This document shows, piece by piece, positions 42,976 to 51,550 of a DNA stretch of 64,000 nucleotides. The DNA is from ZAX-1 sp046533095. Lineage in GTDB: Bacteria; Bacillota; Clostridia; Lachnospirales; Lachnospiraceae. A program made the position numbers and the translations under genes. How positions within the stretch are numbered: position 1 is the stretch's first letter; each line of letters opens with the position of its first letter. The stretch spans positions 50,450 to 114,449 of the forward strand of contig JAJQRA010000040.1 in NCBI GenBank assembly GCA_046533095.1. Reading direction: 5' to 3'. The notes under the pieces were generated by a model, which was given only the letters and a program-made list of their open reading frames with translations, did not search any database and had not been told where the DNA came from.

Positions 42976-43694
42976 ATCACTTCACCTGCAAGCTTTAACT
43001 GCTCCTGTGTATTCACACCATTGATGTCTTCCGGTGTTTCTATTATGAACGCATCAACAGACAATCCCTTATTCTTTATGATGGTTAGCGTATCCGGAAG
43101 ATAGTATTCACCCTGTGCATTATTTGGCTGTAGCTGTTTTAATGCTTCTTCTAATTCTTTGGTATTAAAAATATACATACCAGAATTAATTTCTTTTGTA
43201 GTACGCTCATTTTCAGTAGCATCTTTATGTTCTACGCTTTTTATAAATTTCCCACTTTCATCACGAATAATTCTGCCATATCCCGTAGGGTTATCAGCCA
43301 AGGCGGACAACACCGTTACGGCGTTTTGGCATCTTTTATGGTATGCTTTAAGACGTATTAACGTTTCAGCCGTGATAAGTGGCGTATCTCCAAACAAAAT
43401 AATAGTTTCGCCCTCTGTTCCGATAAAATTCTCAGCACATTTTACGGCATGTCCAGTACCAAGCTGTTCCTCTTGTACTACATATTTCACTTCATTATGA
43501 GCGATTGTTGCTTTCACTTTATCTGCCTGATATCCAACAACAAGGCAAATTTCATCTGCCCCCGCTTTGTAAGCCGCATCAATCACATAATCTACAAGAC
43601 ATTTCCCATCTATCGTATGAACGACTTTTGGCAAATCAGATTTCATCCTTGTTCCTTTTCCTGCCGCTAAAATAACCGCTTTTAAATGACCCAC
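42960..43694 (-). CDS. glmU: GlmU-type N-acetylglucosamine-1-phosphate uridylyltransferase, N-terminal domain only
   Basis: GGAGG lies 7 bases before a GTG start at 43694 (VGHLKAVILAAGKGTRMKSD), preferred to a longer frame. The 244-residue product has the nucleotidyltransferase signature LAAGKGTRMKSDLPKVVH, QEEQLGTGHAVKCAENF, LFGDTPLI, NPTGYGRIIRD and KEINSGMYIFNTKELEEAL. It ends at the linker helix (INGVNTQEQLKLAGEVIRAR), where full-length GlmU would continue into the left-handed beta-helix acetyltransferase. The protein can make UDP-GlcNAc only if GlcN-1-P is acetylated elsewhere. Several Clostridia have similar short forms. The stop is followed by repeats copying its 3' end. Confidence 0.8.
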   Translation of the reverse strand: MGHLKAVILAAGKGTRMKSDLPKVVHTIDGKCLVDYVIDAAYKAGADEICLVVGYQADKVKATIAHNEVKYVVQEEQLGTGHAVKCAENFIGTEGETIILFGDTPLITAETLIRLKAYHKRCQNAVTVLSALADNPTGYGRIIRDESGKFIKSVEHKDATENERTTKEINSGMYIFNTKELEEALKQLQPNNAQGEYYLPDTLTIIKNKGLSVDAFIIETPEDINGVNTQEQLKLAGEVIRARQ

Positions 43695-43710
43695 ATGTAT
43701 TCCTCCATTC

Positions 43711-43860
43711 CAAAACCAAAAACCTGCCAAAAGTCATATCACCTTGGCTCTCCCCTTTTTGGCTATTCGACTTATCTCCAAATTCAAAACCAAAAATCTG
43801 CCAAAAAACATAGCCCTTGGCTCTCTCCTTTTCGGCTACTCGACTTATCTCCAAATCTAA
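43711..43860 (-). repeat. Tandem duplication of about 74 bp upstream of glmU
   Basis: Two units (about 43711-43786 and 43787-43860) share AAACCAAAAA, CTGCCAAAA, CCTTGGCTCTC, CGACTTATCTCCAAAT. On the minus strand they give an open frame of repeated peptides (SQKGESQGDMTFGRF and relatives), which I regard as accidental. Confidence 0.75.
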
Positions 43861-43892
43861 AACAAAAACCTGTCGCAAGACATACAGGTTTT
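43858..43892 (-). terminator. Terminator of the ribosomal protein operon
   Basis: On the minus strand AAAACCTGT (43892-43884) pairs with ACAGGTTTT (43873-43865), loop of 10, followed by TGTTTT. It lies about 85 bases after the rplQ stop. Confidence 0.8.
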
Positions 43893-43977
43893 GTATTTCT
43901 TACAACAGGATTATACAACTCAAAGTCCATTCAGATACGACATACGCAAATCTTGTTTACTTGCTGCATGTAATTAT

Positions 43978-44514
43978 TTACACTAATTCCAAAAGAACTT
44001 CCAAGGCCCCATCACCCCTACGTTGACCGATTTTTACAATCCTTGTATATCCACCGTTACGGTTTACATATTTCGGAGCAATTTCAGTAAATAGCTTATT
44101 TGGCATATCTACTTCTTTTGTTGCTTTTCTCTTTCCAGTTATTTCAGGATCTACGAATTTTACAGGATAGAGCACTTTTAGCATTTCTCTTCTTGCATGT
44201 ATTCGAGATGGTAAATCTTTTTTGATTTTCTTTTGTACTTCGTCATAAACAGTAACTCTTTTTCCGTCTACAACCTCTTTTACCCTTTTACCATCTTTGT
44301 CTTTACGTGGCACTTTTGCAGTAACCGTTACTTCTTCAAAATTATCTTTTTCTTTTACTGCCTTAGCGATTAAGCCTTCTGCCACCTTACGGATTTCTTT
44401 GGCTTTTGATTCCGTTGTCTTAATCTTGCCATGATATAATAATGCTGTTACCTGACTTCTAATCAATGCTTTTCTCTGAGCTGATGTCCTACCCAATTTT
44501 CTATATTTTGCCAC
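43978..44514 (-). CDS. rplQ: 50S ribosomal protein L17, extended form
   Basis: GTG start at 44514 (VAKYRKLGRTSAQRKALIRS) with GGAGG 9 bases upstream; the ATG at 44529 overlaps that site. The first 50 and last 45 residues match L17 (TTESKAKEIRKVAEGLI; PKYVNRNGGYTRIVKIGQRR). Between them lies an insert of about 60 residues (about 55-115, KVPRKDKDGKRVKEVVDGKR), so the protein has 178 residues against the usual 115-130. The extension is known to me in Lachnospiraceae. It is the last gene of the operon, 240 bases after rpoA. Confidence 0.9.
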   Translation of the reverse strand: MAKYRKLGRTSAQRKALIRSQVTALLYHGKIKTTESKAKEIRKVAEGLIAKAVKEKDNFEEVTVTAKVPRKDKDGKRVKEVVDGKRVTVYDEVQKKIKKDLPSRIHARREMLKVLYPVKFVDPEITGKRKATKEVDMPNKLFTEIAPKYVNRNGGYTRIVKIGQRRGDGALEVLLELV

Positions 44515-44756
44515 TTGCCTGTCCTCCATTTGTGGAATATCCGGCCACGCTCCTTGGACTTACTTACCGAATATCATTCTTGTATTTGTAAACCTCCGCA
44601 ATGATTCTGATATACCTTCCCCTTGCAAGGTTGGGTACTAACGAATCACTTGTATGTTTACATAAATCCACTCATGAGCCAACAAGACTACACGCTTTGG
44701 GTTTACTAGTCCTGCTGTACACGAGTACGAAATAGCTACCCTCTGGCTACGAACAA

Positions 44757-45716
44757 TTATTCATCGCCGGGGTTTAATTGTAATCCTAATTCTTTTAGTT
44801 TTGCTAATACTTCTTCTAATGATTTACGTCCTAGGTTACGAACCTTCATCATGTCTTCTGATGTTCGATTTGTCAATTCTTCAACGGTATTGATGCCTGC
44901 CCGTTTCAAGCAGTTATAGGAACGTACCGATAGTTCCAATTCATCTATATTCATTTCAAGAACCTTTTCTTTTGCATTGTCTTCTTTTTCGATCATGACT
45001 TCCGCTGTTTTTGCATTTTCAGATAGGTCTATGAATAGATTCAAATGTTCACTTAGAACTTTTGCCGCTAAACTAACTGCCTCATCTGGTTCTAGCGTAC
45101 CATTTGTGAAAACATCTAGTGTAAGTTTGTCAAAATCAGTGATCTGTCCAACACGCGTATTCTCAATTGTCAGGTTAACACGTTCTACCGGAGTATAGAT
45201 AGAATCAATAGCAATGACACCGATTGGCACTTCATCATTCTTGTTCTTTTCAGCACTTACGTAGCCTCGCCCCTTTGTGATGGTCAATTCCATATAAAGC
45301 TTGGAATCCACACCACCATTTAAAGTTGCAATTACCAAATCAGGATTTAATATCGAAATATCCGGATCCACTTGGATATCGGCCGCTGTAACGATGCCTT
45401 CGCCTGCAAATTCAATGTAAGCAATTTTAGACTCGTTTGTTGGGCTAGTATTTTTTAATGCCAGGTTCTTGATATTCATAACAATTTCAGTTACATCTTC
45501 CTTCACGCCTGGAATGGAACTGAATTCATGCAGAACACCATCGATTTTTACCTGACTTACTGCCACACCTGGCAAAGAAGATAGCATGATTCTTCTTAAA
45601 GAATTGCCAAGTGTAGTACCGTAACCTCTTTCCAGTGGCTCTACGACAAATCGGCCATACTTTTTGTCTTCTGAAATTTCAGCAATCTCTATTTTGGGTT
45701 TTTCAAAATCGAACAC
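44757..45716 (-). CDS. rpoA: DNA-directed RNA polymerase alpha subunit
   Basis: The 319-residue protein has the N-terminal assembly domain (FVVEPLERGYGTTLGNSLRR, IMLSSLPGVAVSQVKIDGV, TPVERVNLTIENTRVGQITD) and the C-terminal domain with the helix-hairpin-helix that contacts UP elements and activators (LELSVRSYNCLKRAGINTVE, VRNLGRKSLEEVLAKLKELG). Length is normal. It lies in the alpha part of the ribosomal operon between rpsD and rplQ. Confidence 0.97.
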   Translation of the reverse strand: MFDFEKPKIEIAEISEDKKYGRFVVEPLERGYGTTLGNSLRRIMLSSLPGVAVSQVKIDGVLHEFSSIPGVKEDVTEIVMNIKNLALKNTSPTNESKIAYIEFAGEGIVTAADIQVDPDISILNPDLVIATLNGGVDSKLYMELTITKGRGYVSAEKNKNDEVPIGVIAIDSIYTPVERVNLTIENTRVGQITDFDKLTLDVFTNGTLEPDEAVSLAAKVLSEHLNLFIDLSENAKTAEVMIEKEDNAKEKVLEMNIDELELSVRSYNCLKRAGINTVEELTNRTSEDMMKVRNLGRKSLEEVLAKLKELGLQLNPGDE

Positions 45717-45757
45717 TACAAAGTCCCTCCTTTTCGGGCAATCCTTGCTTCACCTTA

Positions 45758-46351
45758 TTATTTTGAATATAATTCGACAATGAGCATTTCGTTTACAGGA
45801 ATGTCAATTACCTCTCTGCTTGGTAATTCTTTTATAGCACCCTTTAAGTTTTCCTGATCAATTTCCAACCAATCTGGTACCATTCTTCCGCCTGTAACTT
45901 CCAAAATATCTTTGTATCGCTGAGAGCTTTTGCATTTTTCTTTGATTTCTACTGTATCTTTGGCTTTCACCAAATAAGAAGGAACCTTAACCTGTCTGCC
46001 ATTCACTAAAACATGTTTGTGTCCAACAATCTGTCTTGCTTCTTTCCTTGTTCTGGCAAGTCCTAGTCTGTATATTACATTATCTAATCTGCTTTCTAAA
46101 AGGATTAAAAGGTTTTCACCCGCCATACCTTTCATTCTATCCGCTTTATTATAATAGTTATGGAACGGTTTTTCCAAAACGCCATATATAAATTTCGCTT
46201 TTTGTTTTTCCCTTAGCTGAAGGCCATATTCGGAAACTTTTCTATTTGCCCTTTTTAACTGTCTGTTTGATTTTTTATCAATCCCTAAATAAATTGGATC
46301 TAGCCCTAGGGATCTGCATCTTTTAAGAACCGGAACTCTATTTACTGCCAT
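45758..46351 (-). CDS. rpsD: 30S ribosomal protein S4
   Basis: The 197-residue protein contains the S4 RNA-binding domain at about 88-150 (LLILLESRLDNVIYRLGLAR, ARQIVGHKHVLVNGRQVKVP) and the C-terminal REVIDIPVNEMLIVELYSK. The N-terminus lacks the usual zinc cysteines of C+ S4 (it reads MAVNRVPVLKRCRSLGLDP), a zinc-free type. S4 nucleates 16S assembly and in Bacillus controls its own synthesis. It lies 19 bases after rpsK. Confidence 0.95.
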   Translation of the reverse strand: MAVNRVPVLKRCRSLGLDPIYLGIDKKSNRQLKRANRKVSEYGLQLREKQKAKFIYGVLEKPFHNYYNKADRMKGMAGENLLILLESRLDNVIYRLGLARTRKEARQIVGHKHVLVNGRQVKVPSYLVKAKDTVEIKEKCKSSQRYKDILEVTGGRMVPDWLEIDQENLKGAIKELPSREVIDIPVNEMLIVELYSK

Positions 46352-46370
46352 CTTAATTTACACCTCCTAA

Positions 46371-46766
46371 TTAAACTCTTCTACGTTTTGGTGGACGGCA
46401 TCCATTATGAGGTACCGGGGTAACATCTTTGATGCTAGTTACTTCAAGACCACAAGTTTGAAGTGCACGAATTGCAGCTTCTCTTCCGGAACCTGGTCCT
46501 TTTACCATTACGTCTACTGTTTTCAAACCATGTACTAGTGCTGCTTTTGTTGCTGTTTCTGCTGCTGTTTGCGCTGCATATGGAGTAGATTTCCTTGAAC
46601 CTCTAAAACCAAGACCGCCTGCACTTGCCCATGATAAGGCATTTCCTTCAGCATCTGTAATGGTTACAATTGTATTATTAAAAGATGATTGAATGTGCAC
46701 CTGTCCCCGTTCAACGTTTTTCTTTACACGCTTTTTCGTCACTTTTTTTGTAACTTTTTTAGCCAT
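46371..46766 (-). CDS. rpsK: 30S ribosomal protein S11
   Basis: The 131-residue protein has a basic start (MAKKVTKKVTKKRVKKNVER) and the S11 core: HIQSSFNNTIVTITDAEGNA, SAGGLGFRGSRKSTPYAAQ, VKGPGSGREAAIRALQTCGL and DVTPVPHNGCRPPKRRRV. It binds the 16S platform near the E-site. It follows rpsM, but a 119-base gap holding repeat copy C separates them. Confidence 0.97.
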   Translation of the reverse strand: MAKKVTKKVTKKRVKKNVERGQVHIQSSFNNTIVTITDAEGNALSWASAGGLGFRGSRKSTPYAAQTAAETATKAALVHGLKTVDVMVKGPGSGREAAIRALQTCGLEVTSIKDVTPVPHNGCRPPKRRRV

Positions 46767-46788
46767 ATCTAAACTAACCTACTTTCTT

Positions 46789-46888
46789 CTATAATTATAG
46801 GAACAAACTACTGTTCCTATCATCAGATCCATGGCACTAATGTGCCCTTTTATCAAAACTGCGCTGCACTTTCTGATAAACTATCTTA
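46789..46888 (+). repeat. Interspersed three-hairpin element, copy C, inside the ribosomal operon
   Basis: It matches copies A and B: ATAGGAAC/GTTCCTAT (46797-46804 and 46813-46820), GGCAC/GTGCC followed by CTTTT (46833-46846), and TATCAAAACTGC..TTTCTGATA (46851-46878). It runs on the plus strand, opposite to the operon, and its end CTATCTTA includes the stop codon of rpsM. Confidence 0.8.
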
Positions 46889-47257
46889 TTTCTTCTTATT
46901 TGCTACTGTTCTCTTAGGACCTTTTCTTGTCCTTGCATTCGTCTTTGTCTTCTGGCCACGAACCGGAAGCCCTTTCCTATGGCGAATTCCGCGATAGCAT
47001 CCTATTTCCTGTAATCGCTTTATGTTAAGAGCGATTTCTCTTCTTAAATCACCTTCAACCATCTGCTGAGATTTATCAATGACTTCACTAATTCTCTTTA
47101 TTTCTTCATCTGTTAAATCCCTGACACGCGTATCTGGATTGACTTTTGCTTCTGCAAGAATACGATTAGAGCTTACTCTGCCGATTCCATAGATATAAGT
47201 CAAACCGATCTCAACACGTTTTTCTCTTGGTAAATCTATGCCTGCAATACGAGCCAT
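46886..47257 (-). CDS. rpsM: 30S ribosomal protein S13
   Basis: The 123-residue protein reads MARIAGIDLPREKRVEIGLT, YIYGIGRVSSNRILAEA, RREIALNIKRLQEIGCYRGI, RHRKGLPVRGQKTKTNARTR and ends GPKRTVANKKK, the complete S13 pattern with its helix-two-turn-helix and basic tail. It sits in the 30S head and contacts the P-site tRNA. The stop codon TAA lies in the end of repeat copy C. Upstream is a 470-base gap to rpmJ. Confidence 0.97.
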   Translation of the reverse strand: MARIAGIDLPREKRVEIGLTYIYGIGRVSSNRILAEAKVNPDTRVRDLTDEEIKRISEVIDKSQQMVEGDLRREIALNIKRLQEIGCYRGIRHRKGLPVRGQKTKTNARTRKGPKRTVANKKK

Positions 47258-47514
47258 GTGTGTTATACACCTCCATTAAATTCTGTAAATATATATCTGA
47301 TTTTTCAAATATATAAGTATATTGTTTATTCCTATATTTGTTTCGTCAACTATGGGTAATATCTGCAACAATACTACACCTTAAAATAAACTGATACAGC
47401 TACGGTTGCACGTCCTGAAATGTGTGTATCACCTTATACATGTTTATTTTTGTTTCCCTCGGCATGGAAAAACAAAAACCAGTCATGCTATACTGTTTCT
47501 CATTGAAGATTCAC

Positions 47515-47635
47515 CGTCCAATTCGCATCTATCATGACCTTTATCATTCAATTCGCATCTATCATGAACCTTGGCCGTTCCATTTGCATCTATACTTATG
47601 AACATTCGTCATTCAATGAGCATATATTATGAATA
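47515..47635 (-). repeat. About four diverged 30-bp tandem units in the rpmJ-rpsM gap
   Basis: Words ATTCGCATCTATCATGACCT, ATTCGCATCTATCATGAACC, ATTTGCATCTATACTTATGA and ATGAGCATATATTATGAATA follow at about 30-base steps. The 470-base gap (47258-47728) holds no gene I can support; a gap of this size between rpmJ and rpsM is unusual. Confidence 0.7.
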
Positions 47636-47728
47636 GCGATAACAGCTTATGAAATGTGTTTCACTACAGCCGCACATAATTACACCTTCATTTGTGCCTT
47701 GCGTTCCTCGACTTTTCGGGTATCGGTG

Positions 47729-47842
47729 TTAGCCCTGTCTTTGTTTATGCTTTGGATTCTCACAAATTACTCTGACGCTTCCTTTTCTTTTAATAACTTT
47801 GCATTTTTCACAAATTGGTTTTACTGATGATCGAACTTTCAC
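47729..47842 (-). CDS. rpmJ: 50S ribosomal protein L36
   Basis: A 37-codon frame, GTG start at 47842 with GGAGGG 8 bases upstream, reads MKVRSSVKPICEKCKVIKRK, then GSVRVICENPKHKQRQG. The four zinc ligands Cys-x2-Cys, Cys and His (PICEKC; VICENPKH) are present, so it is the zinc-binding form. It lies between infA and rpsM as is usual. Confidence 0.97.
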   Translation of the reverse strand: MKVRSSVKPICEKCKVIKRKGSVRVICENPKHKQRQG

Positions 47843-48081
47843 AGCAATCCCTCCTTTCTTCCTTCATGCAGAATTCCTTCGCTAAAGCCCTATTTTATGC
47901 GGTTATACATATAAACAATGGCTTTTCCCAAAAGTGTCCAACTAGCATTATACCATTTGGAATTCAAAAAAGCAAGTATTTTTTTGGAATTTCCGTTGCT
48001 AGAGTGGATTCTAAAATGCTAACTAAAATACTAAAATAAAATCTCCACTTTCATTCATTCCGCTACATCATTCTGCAATTT

Positions 48082-48300
48082 TTATTTATCCCTCCAAATG
48101 ATTCTGCCTTTTGTTAAATCATATGGGGATAGCTCAATGGTTACTTTATCACCTGGCAAAATACGGATAAAATTCATGCGTAGCTTCCCGCTTATATGTG
48201 CAAGCACCTGATGGCCATTTTCAAGTTCTACCTGAAACATGGCATTCGGTAATTTTTCTACCACAATTCCTTCCACTTCAATTACATCTGCTTTTGACAT
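48082..48300 (-). CDS. infA: Translation initiation factor IF-1
   Basis: The 72-residue OB-fold protein reads MSKADVIEVEGIVVEKLPNA, MFQVELENGHQVLAHISGKL, RMNFIRILPGDKVTIELSPY, DLTKGRIIWRDK, the complete IF-1. It blocks the A-site during initiation. Its ATG directly follows the TAA of the KOW protein gene (TAAATG), so translation is probably coupled. Confidence 0.97.
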   Translation of the reverse strand: MSKADVIEVEGIVVEKLPNAMFQVELENGHQVLAHISGKLRMNFIRILPGDKVTIELSPYDLTKGRIIWRDK

Positions 48301-48600
48301 TTAGAATCCCTCCTGTTGATCTCCCTCAATATTGCTTCGACTATAAAGCTTAATGGCTCTTTTTATTTCTTCGTTACGGAAATCTTTATTTTTAGGCAAA
48401 CCTTCCATTGACTTTTGTCCATTCATCTCGTTGGATACTTTATTGATGATTTGAATATGTTTTTTATTTTTTCGTTTTGGCTTATCTACTGTTTTTAATT
48501 TGCCATCTGCGACATAAACATAATCAGTTTCTTCTCCAATAATTACATAAATGTTCCCTTTGTCATGACCGGATTTTGATGTTGCAAATTTCCCTATCAT
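48301..48600 (-). CDS. KOW-domain RNA-binding protein (L14e/L6e/L27e-like)
   Basis: The 99-residue protein starts with a KOW motif (MIGKFATSKSGHDKGNIYVI, DYVYVADGKLKTVDKPKRKN) and has a basic, helical second half (KRAIKLYSRSNIE). Similar proteins of unknown role lie between map and infA in many Clostridia and are thought to bind RNA, perhaps ribosomes. GGAGGG precedes the ATG by about 10 bases. It is followed without gap by infA. Confidence 0.85.
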   Translation of the reverse strand: MIGKFATSKSGHDKGNIYVIIGEETDYVYVADGKLKTVDKPKRKNKKHIQIINKVSNEMNGQKSMEGLPKNKDFRNEEIKRAIKLYSRSNIEGDQQEGF

Positions 48601-48639
48601 AATATGCCGACCCTCCGTGCATAATATTTCTTCGCATCC

Positions 48640-49407
48640 TCATGCGGTTTCATTGTCTGTCAAGGTCAGTATTTCCGGTTCCCCGGATGTGATTAGAATA
48701 GTATTTTCATAATGGGCGGACAGTGAACCGTCCTCTGTGACTACTGTCCAATCGTCATCCAGCCATTCTACATCATAGCGTCCCGCATTAATCATTGGTT
48801 CAATCGCCAGTGTCATTCCGGTTCTTAGTTTTATGCCTCTGCTCTTCTGGGTAAAATTCGGTATTTGGGGATCTTCATGCAGCTTGTCGCCAATTCCATG
48901 CCCTACTAAGTCCCTTACAACGCCATAGCCAAAACTTTCTGCATAACATGCGATTGCATTAGAAATGTTATGCAGATGTCCCCCTTCTTTTGCATATTTA
49001 ATGCCCTCAAAAAAGCTCTGCCTTGTTCTATCAATTAATAATGTGGCCTCCTTTGAAATATCTCCTACCCCATGTGTCCTTGCTGCATCCGAATGATACC
49101 CTTTATAGATGACGCCAATGTCGAGGCTTACAATATCCCCTTCTTGTACGATCCGCCTCTTTGTAGGGATTCCATGCACGACTTCGTCGTTCATAGAAAT
49201 GCAAATGGATGCAGGATAGCCGTTATAGTTCTTAAAAGAAGGAATGCAACCATAGCTTTTAATGATTTCTTCTCCTATTTTGTCTATTGCAAATGTAGAT
49301 ATCCCAGGTTTTAGCTCTTTTTCCAGATTCTCATGTACTTTTGCTAAAATTTTCCCGGCAGCACGCATTAATTCAATTTCTCTGGCAGATTTTATTGATA
49401 CTGACAT
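48640..49407 (-). CDS. map: Type I methionine aminopeptidase
   Basis: The 255-residue pita-bread enzyme shows all five metal ligands in context: DIGVIYKGYHSDAARTHGVG (two Asp), VRDLVGHGIGDKLHEDPQIP (His), LAIEPMINAG (Glu) and TEDGSLSAHYENTILIT (Glu). The substrate His is in KNYNGYPASICISMNDEVVH. It removes initiator methionine. The ATG lies 3 bases after the adk stop. Confidence 0.95.
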   Translation of the reverse strand: MSVSIKSAREIELMRAAGKILAKVHENLEKELKPGISTFAIDKIGEEIIKSYGCIPSFKNYNGYPASICISMNDEVVHGIPTKRRIVQEGDIVSLDIGVIYKGYHSDAARTHGVGDISKEATLLIDRTRQSFFEGIKYAKEGGHLHNISNAIACYAESFGYGVVRDLVGHGIGDKLHEDPQIPNFTQKSRGIKLRTGMTLAIEPMINAGRYDVEWLDDDWTVVTEDGSLSAHYENTILITSGEPEILTLTDNETA

Positions 49408-49410
49408 TCT

Positions 49411-50055
49411 TTACGCTCCTAAAATTTCCACAATAGCATCAAATACCGATTCCATTGGCTGGGTTCCATCAAGTGTTTTTAGCATATTTTGTGCTCTATA
49501 GTAATCGATCAGTGGTGCCGTCTGCGCATGATAAACTTCTAAGCGTTTCTGTACCGTCTTAGGCTGATCATCATCTCTTAGCACAACCTTACTGCCACAC
49601 CTGTCGCATATTCCCTCAACTTTAGTTGGGATCGTTACAACATGATAAGTCGCTCCACAGTCAAGGCATGCTCTTCTTCCCGCCATTCTTGAAACAATAT
49701 GTGCATCTGGCACATCCACATCAATTGCATAATCCATCTTTTCATTTATCTTCTTAAGCGCATTGTCTAAAGCCTCTGCCTGCGGTATCGTCCTTGGAAA
49801 CCCATCCAACACAAAGCCATTTTTGCAATCATCGTTTTTTATCCTGTCTACCACAAGTTCTACCACAAGTTCATCCGGTACAAGCAATCCCTGATCCATA
49901 TAGCCTTTTGCTTTCGTCCCTAGTTCCGTTCCCTGCTTAATATTTGCACGGAAAATATCCCCTGTAGAAATGTGTGGTACATGGTATTTATCTGCAATTT
50001 TCTTTGCCTGTGTCCCTTTGCCGGCCCCCGGAGCACCTAACATAATGATTTTCAT
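49411..50055 (-). CDS. adk: Adenylate kinase
   Basis: The 214-residue long-type kinase has the P-loop MLGAPGAGKGTQAKKIADKY, GFVLDGFPRTIPQAEAL near 81, and a LID domain with a zinc site of two Cys pairs (RRACLDCGATYHV and GICDRCGSKV), as in Gram-positive Adk. It equilibrates ATP, ADP and AMP. It lies between secY and map in the usual order. Confidence 0.97.
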   Translation of the reverse strand: MKIIMLGAPGAGKGTQAKKIADKYHVPHISTGDIFRANIKQGTELGTKAKGYMDQGLLVPDELVVELVVDRIKNDDCKNGFVLDGFPRTIPQAEALDNALKKINEKMDYAIDVDVPDAHIVSRMAGRRACLDCGATYHVVTIPTKVEGICDRCGSKVVLRDDDQPKTVQKRLEVYHAQTAPLIDYYRAQNMLKTLDGTQPMESVFDAIVEILGA

Positions 50056-50230
50056 ACAAACCCTCCTAACATAAAAAGCAACGCTACACTAACCAATCTG
50101 TCGTTCCCCACCTTTTTTGTATCTTCTTTATTTTCATGGGGACTTACATCATTCTAAACTTTTTCCGCACAGACAACTTTAGTGCACCACACCGGAAGTG
50201 TTGTCGTCAACACCTCCACCGCAGTACACA

Positions 50231-51550
50231 TTAGTCATTTAAAAATCCTTTATAATAACGAACGAGCATCTGTGATTCGATCTGCTTTAACGTCTCTATC
50301 ACAACACCAACGATAATAATAAGTGATGTTCCGCCAAAGGAAACGCTTGCTTTAAATACCCCATTAAAGAAAATGGGGATCACTGCAACGATAACCAGAC
50401 CGGCAGCTCCTATAAATACAACATAGTTCAAAATTCTTGCTAAATATTCGCTCGTAGGCTTACCGGGCCTAATCCCCGGAATAAAACCACCCTGTTTTTT
50501 CATATTATTCGCAACTTCTAATGGATTGAACGTTATAGATGTGTAAAAATATGCAAATGCAATGACTAGTATAATATACACAAGCAGACCAATACTATAA
50601 ATCGGTTCTTCGGGATTGCACCAGTAGGACTGTGATAAACCATGCAATATTTTATTTCCAATCCCTGTCCCTTGATTTTTGCCCATGATAGTAGCGATTA
50701 CAACCGGGGTCTGCAGTAAAGACTGTGCAAAGATAATCGGGATAACGCCGGCTGTATTTACTTTCAACGGAATATGGGTAGATTGCCCTCCAACCTGCTT
50801 TTTGCCTTGTATCTTTTTTGAATACTGCACCGGTATTTTGCGGACACCACCTTGAAGATAAATTACGAAAACAACCGTTATTAGTATTATTCCAAGAATG
50901 ATAACTCCTGCAAGTACGGCATTTCCGATATTTTTGCTATTTGCAATAAATTGGCTATACAAAGAAATCAAATCATCCGGTACTCGAGAAATTATATTGA
51001 TAACCAGCACAATTGAAATACCATTTCCTACCCCTTTTTCTGTAATCCGCTCGCCAATCCACATAAGCACAGCAGAACCAGCCGTCATCGCAACGATAAC
51101 TACAATTACATTCAATGCATCATACTTTGTCAAATAGCCGCTACGGCCGAAACCAATTGCCATTGCAGTCGATTCAATCAATGCCAATGCTACGGTTAAG
51201 TAACGTGTAATTTCTGCAATTTTCTTTCTGCCATCTTCTCCATCTTTCTGCATCTCTTCCAGTTTTGGAATTGCTATGGTCAGCAGCTGCATGATGATGG
51301 ATGAGGTAATATACGGTGTAATACTTAATGCAAAAACAGACATCTGCATGAAAGAACCACCAGTAATTGCATCAAAGAAATTAAATGCGTCCGTACCCTG
51401 ATTGCCAAAAAAACTAGCCATAACGTCACGGTTTACACCCGGAATAGGAAGCTGCGACCCTATTCTAACTACGACTAACATAAGAAGTGTAAATATAATC
51501 CGGTTTCTAATATCTTTAATTTTAAATGCATTACGGAGCGTTTCCAGCAT
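50231..51550 (-). CDS. secY: Protein translocase subunit SecY
   Basis: The 439-residue protein has ten predicted spans. Typical parts are the start MLETLRNAFKIKDIRNRIIF, the plug-region segment GVNRDVMASFFGNQGTD, IKVNTAGVIPIIFAQSLL-like PLKVNTAGVIPIIFAQSLLQ near 268, and the cytosolic loops NMKKQGGFIPGIRPGKPTSE and RYYKGFLND at the end. It forms the export channel with SecE and SecG. The ATG overlaps the rplO stop by one base (TAATG). Confidence 0.97.
   Translation of the reverse strand: MLETLRNAFKIKDIRNRIIFTLLMLVVVRIGSQLPIPGVNRDVMASFFGNQGTDAFNFFDAITGGSFMQMSVFALSITPYITSSIIMQLLTIAIPKLEEMQKDGEDGRKKIAEITRYLTVALALIESTAMAIGFGRSGYLTKYDALNVIVVIVAMTAGSAVLMWIGERITEKGVGNGISIVLVINIISRVPDDLISLYSQFIANSKNIGNAVLAGVIILGIILITVVFVIYLQGGVRKIPVQYSKKIQGKKQVGGQSTHIPLKVNTAGVIPIIFAQSLLQTPVVIATIMGKNQGTGIGNKILHGLSQSYWCNPEEPIYSIGLLVYIILVIAFAYFYTSITFNPLEVANNMKKQGGFIPGIRPGKPTSEYLARILNYVVFIGAAGLVIVAVIPIFFNGVFKASVSFGGTSLIIIVGVVIETLKQIESQMLVRYYKGFLND

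Noticed and set aside
42582..42998. Plus-strand 138-codon frame with repeated ACTHLPHLF
   Set aside because: It is a shadow of the tandem repeats and of pth/glmU on the other strand; the periodic peptide comes from the 45-bp unit.
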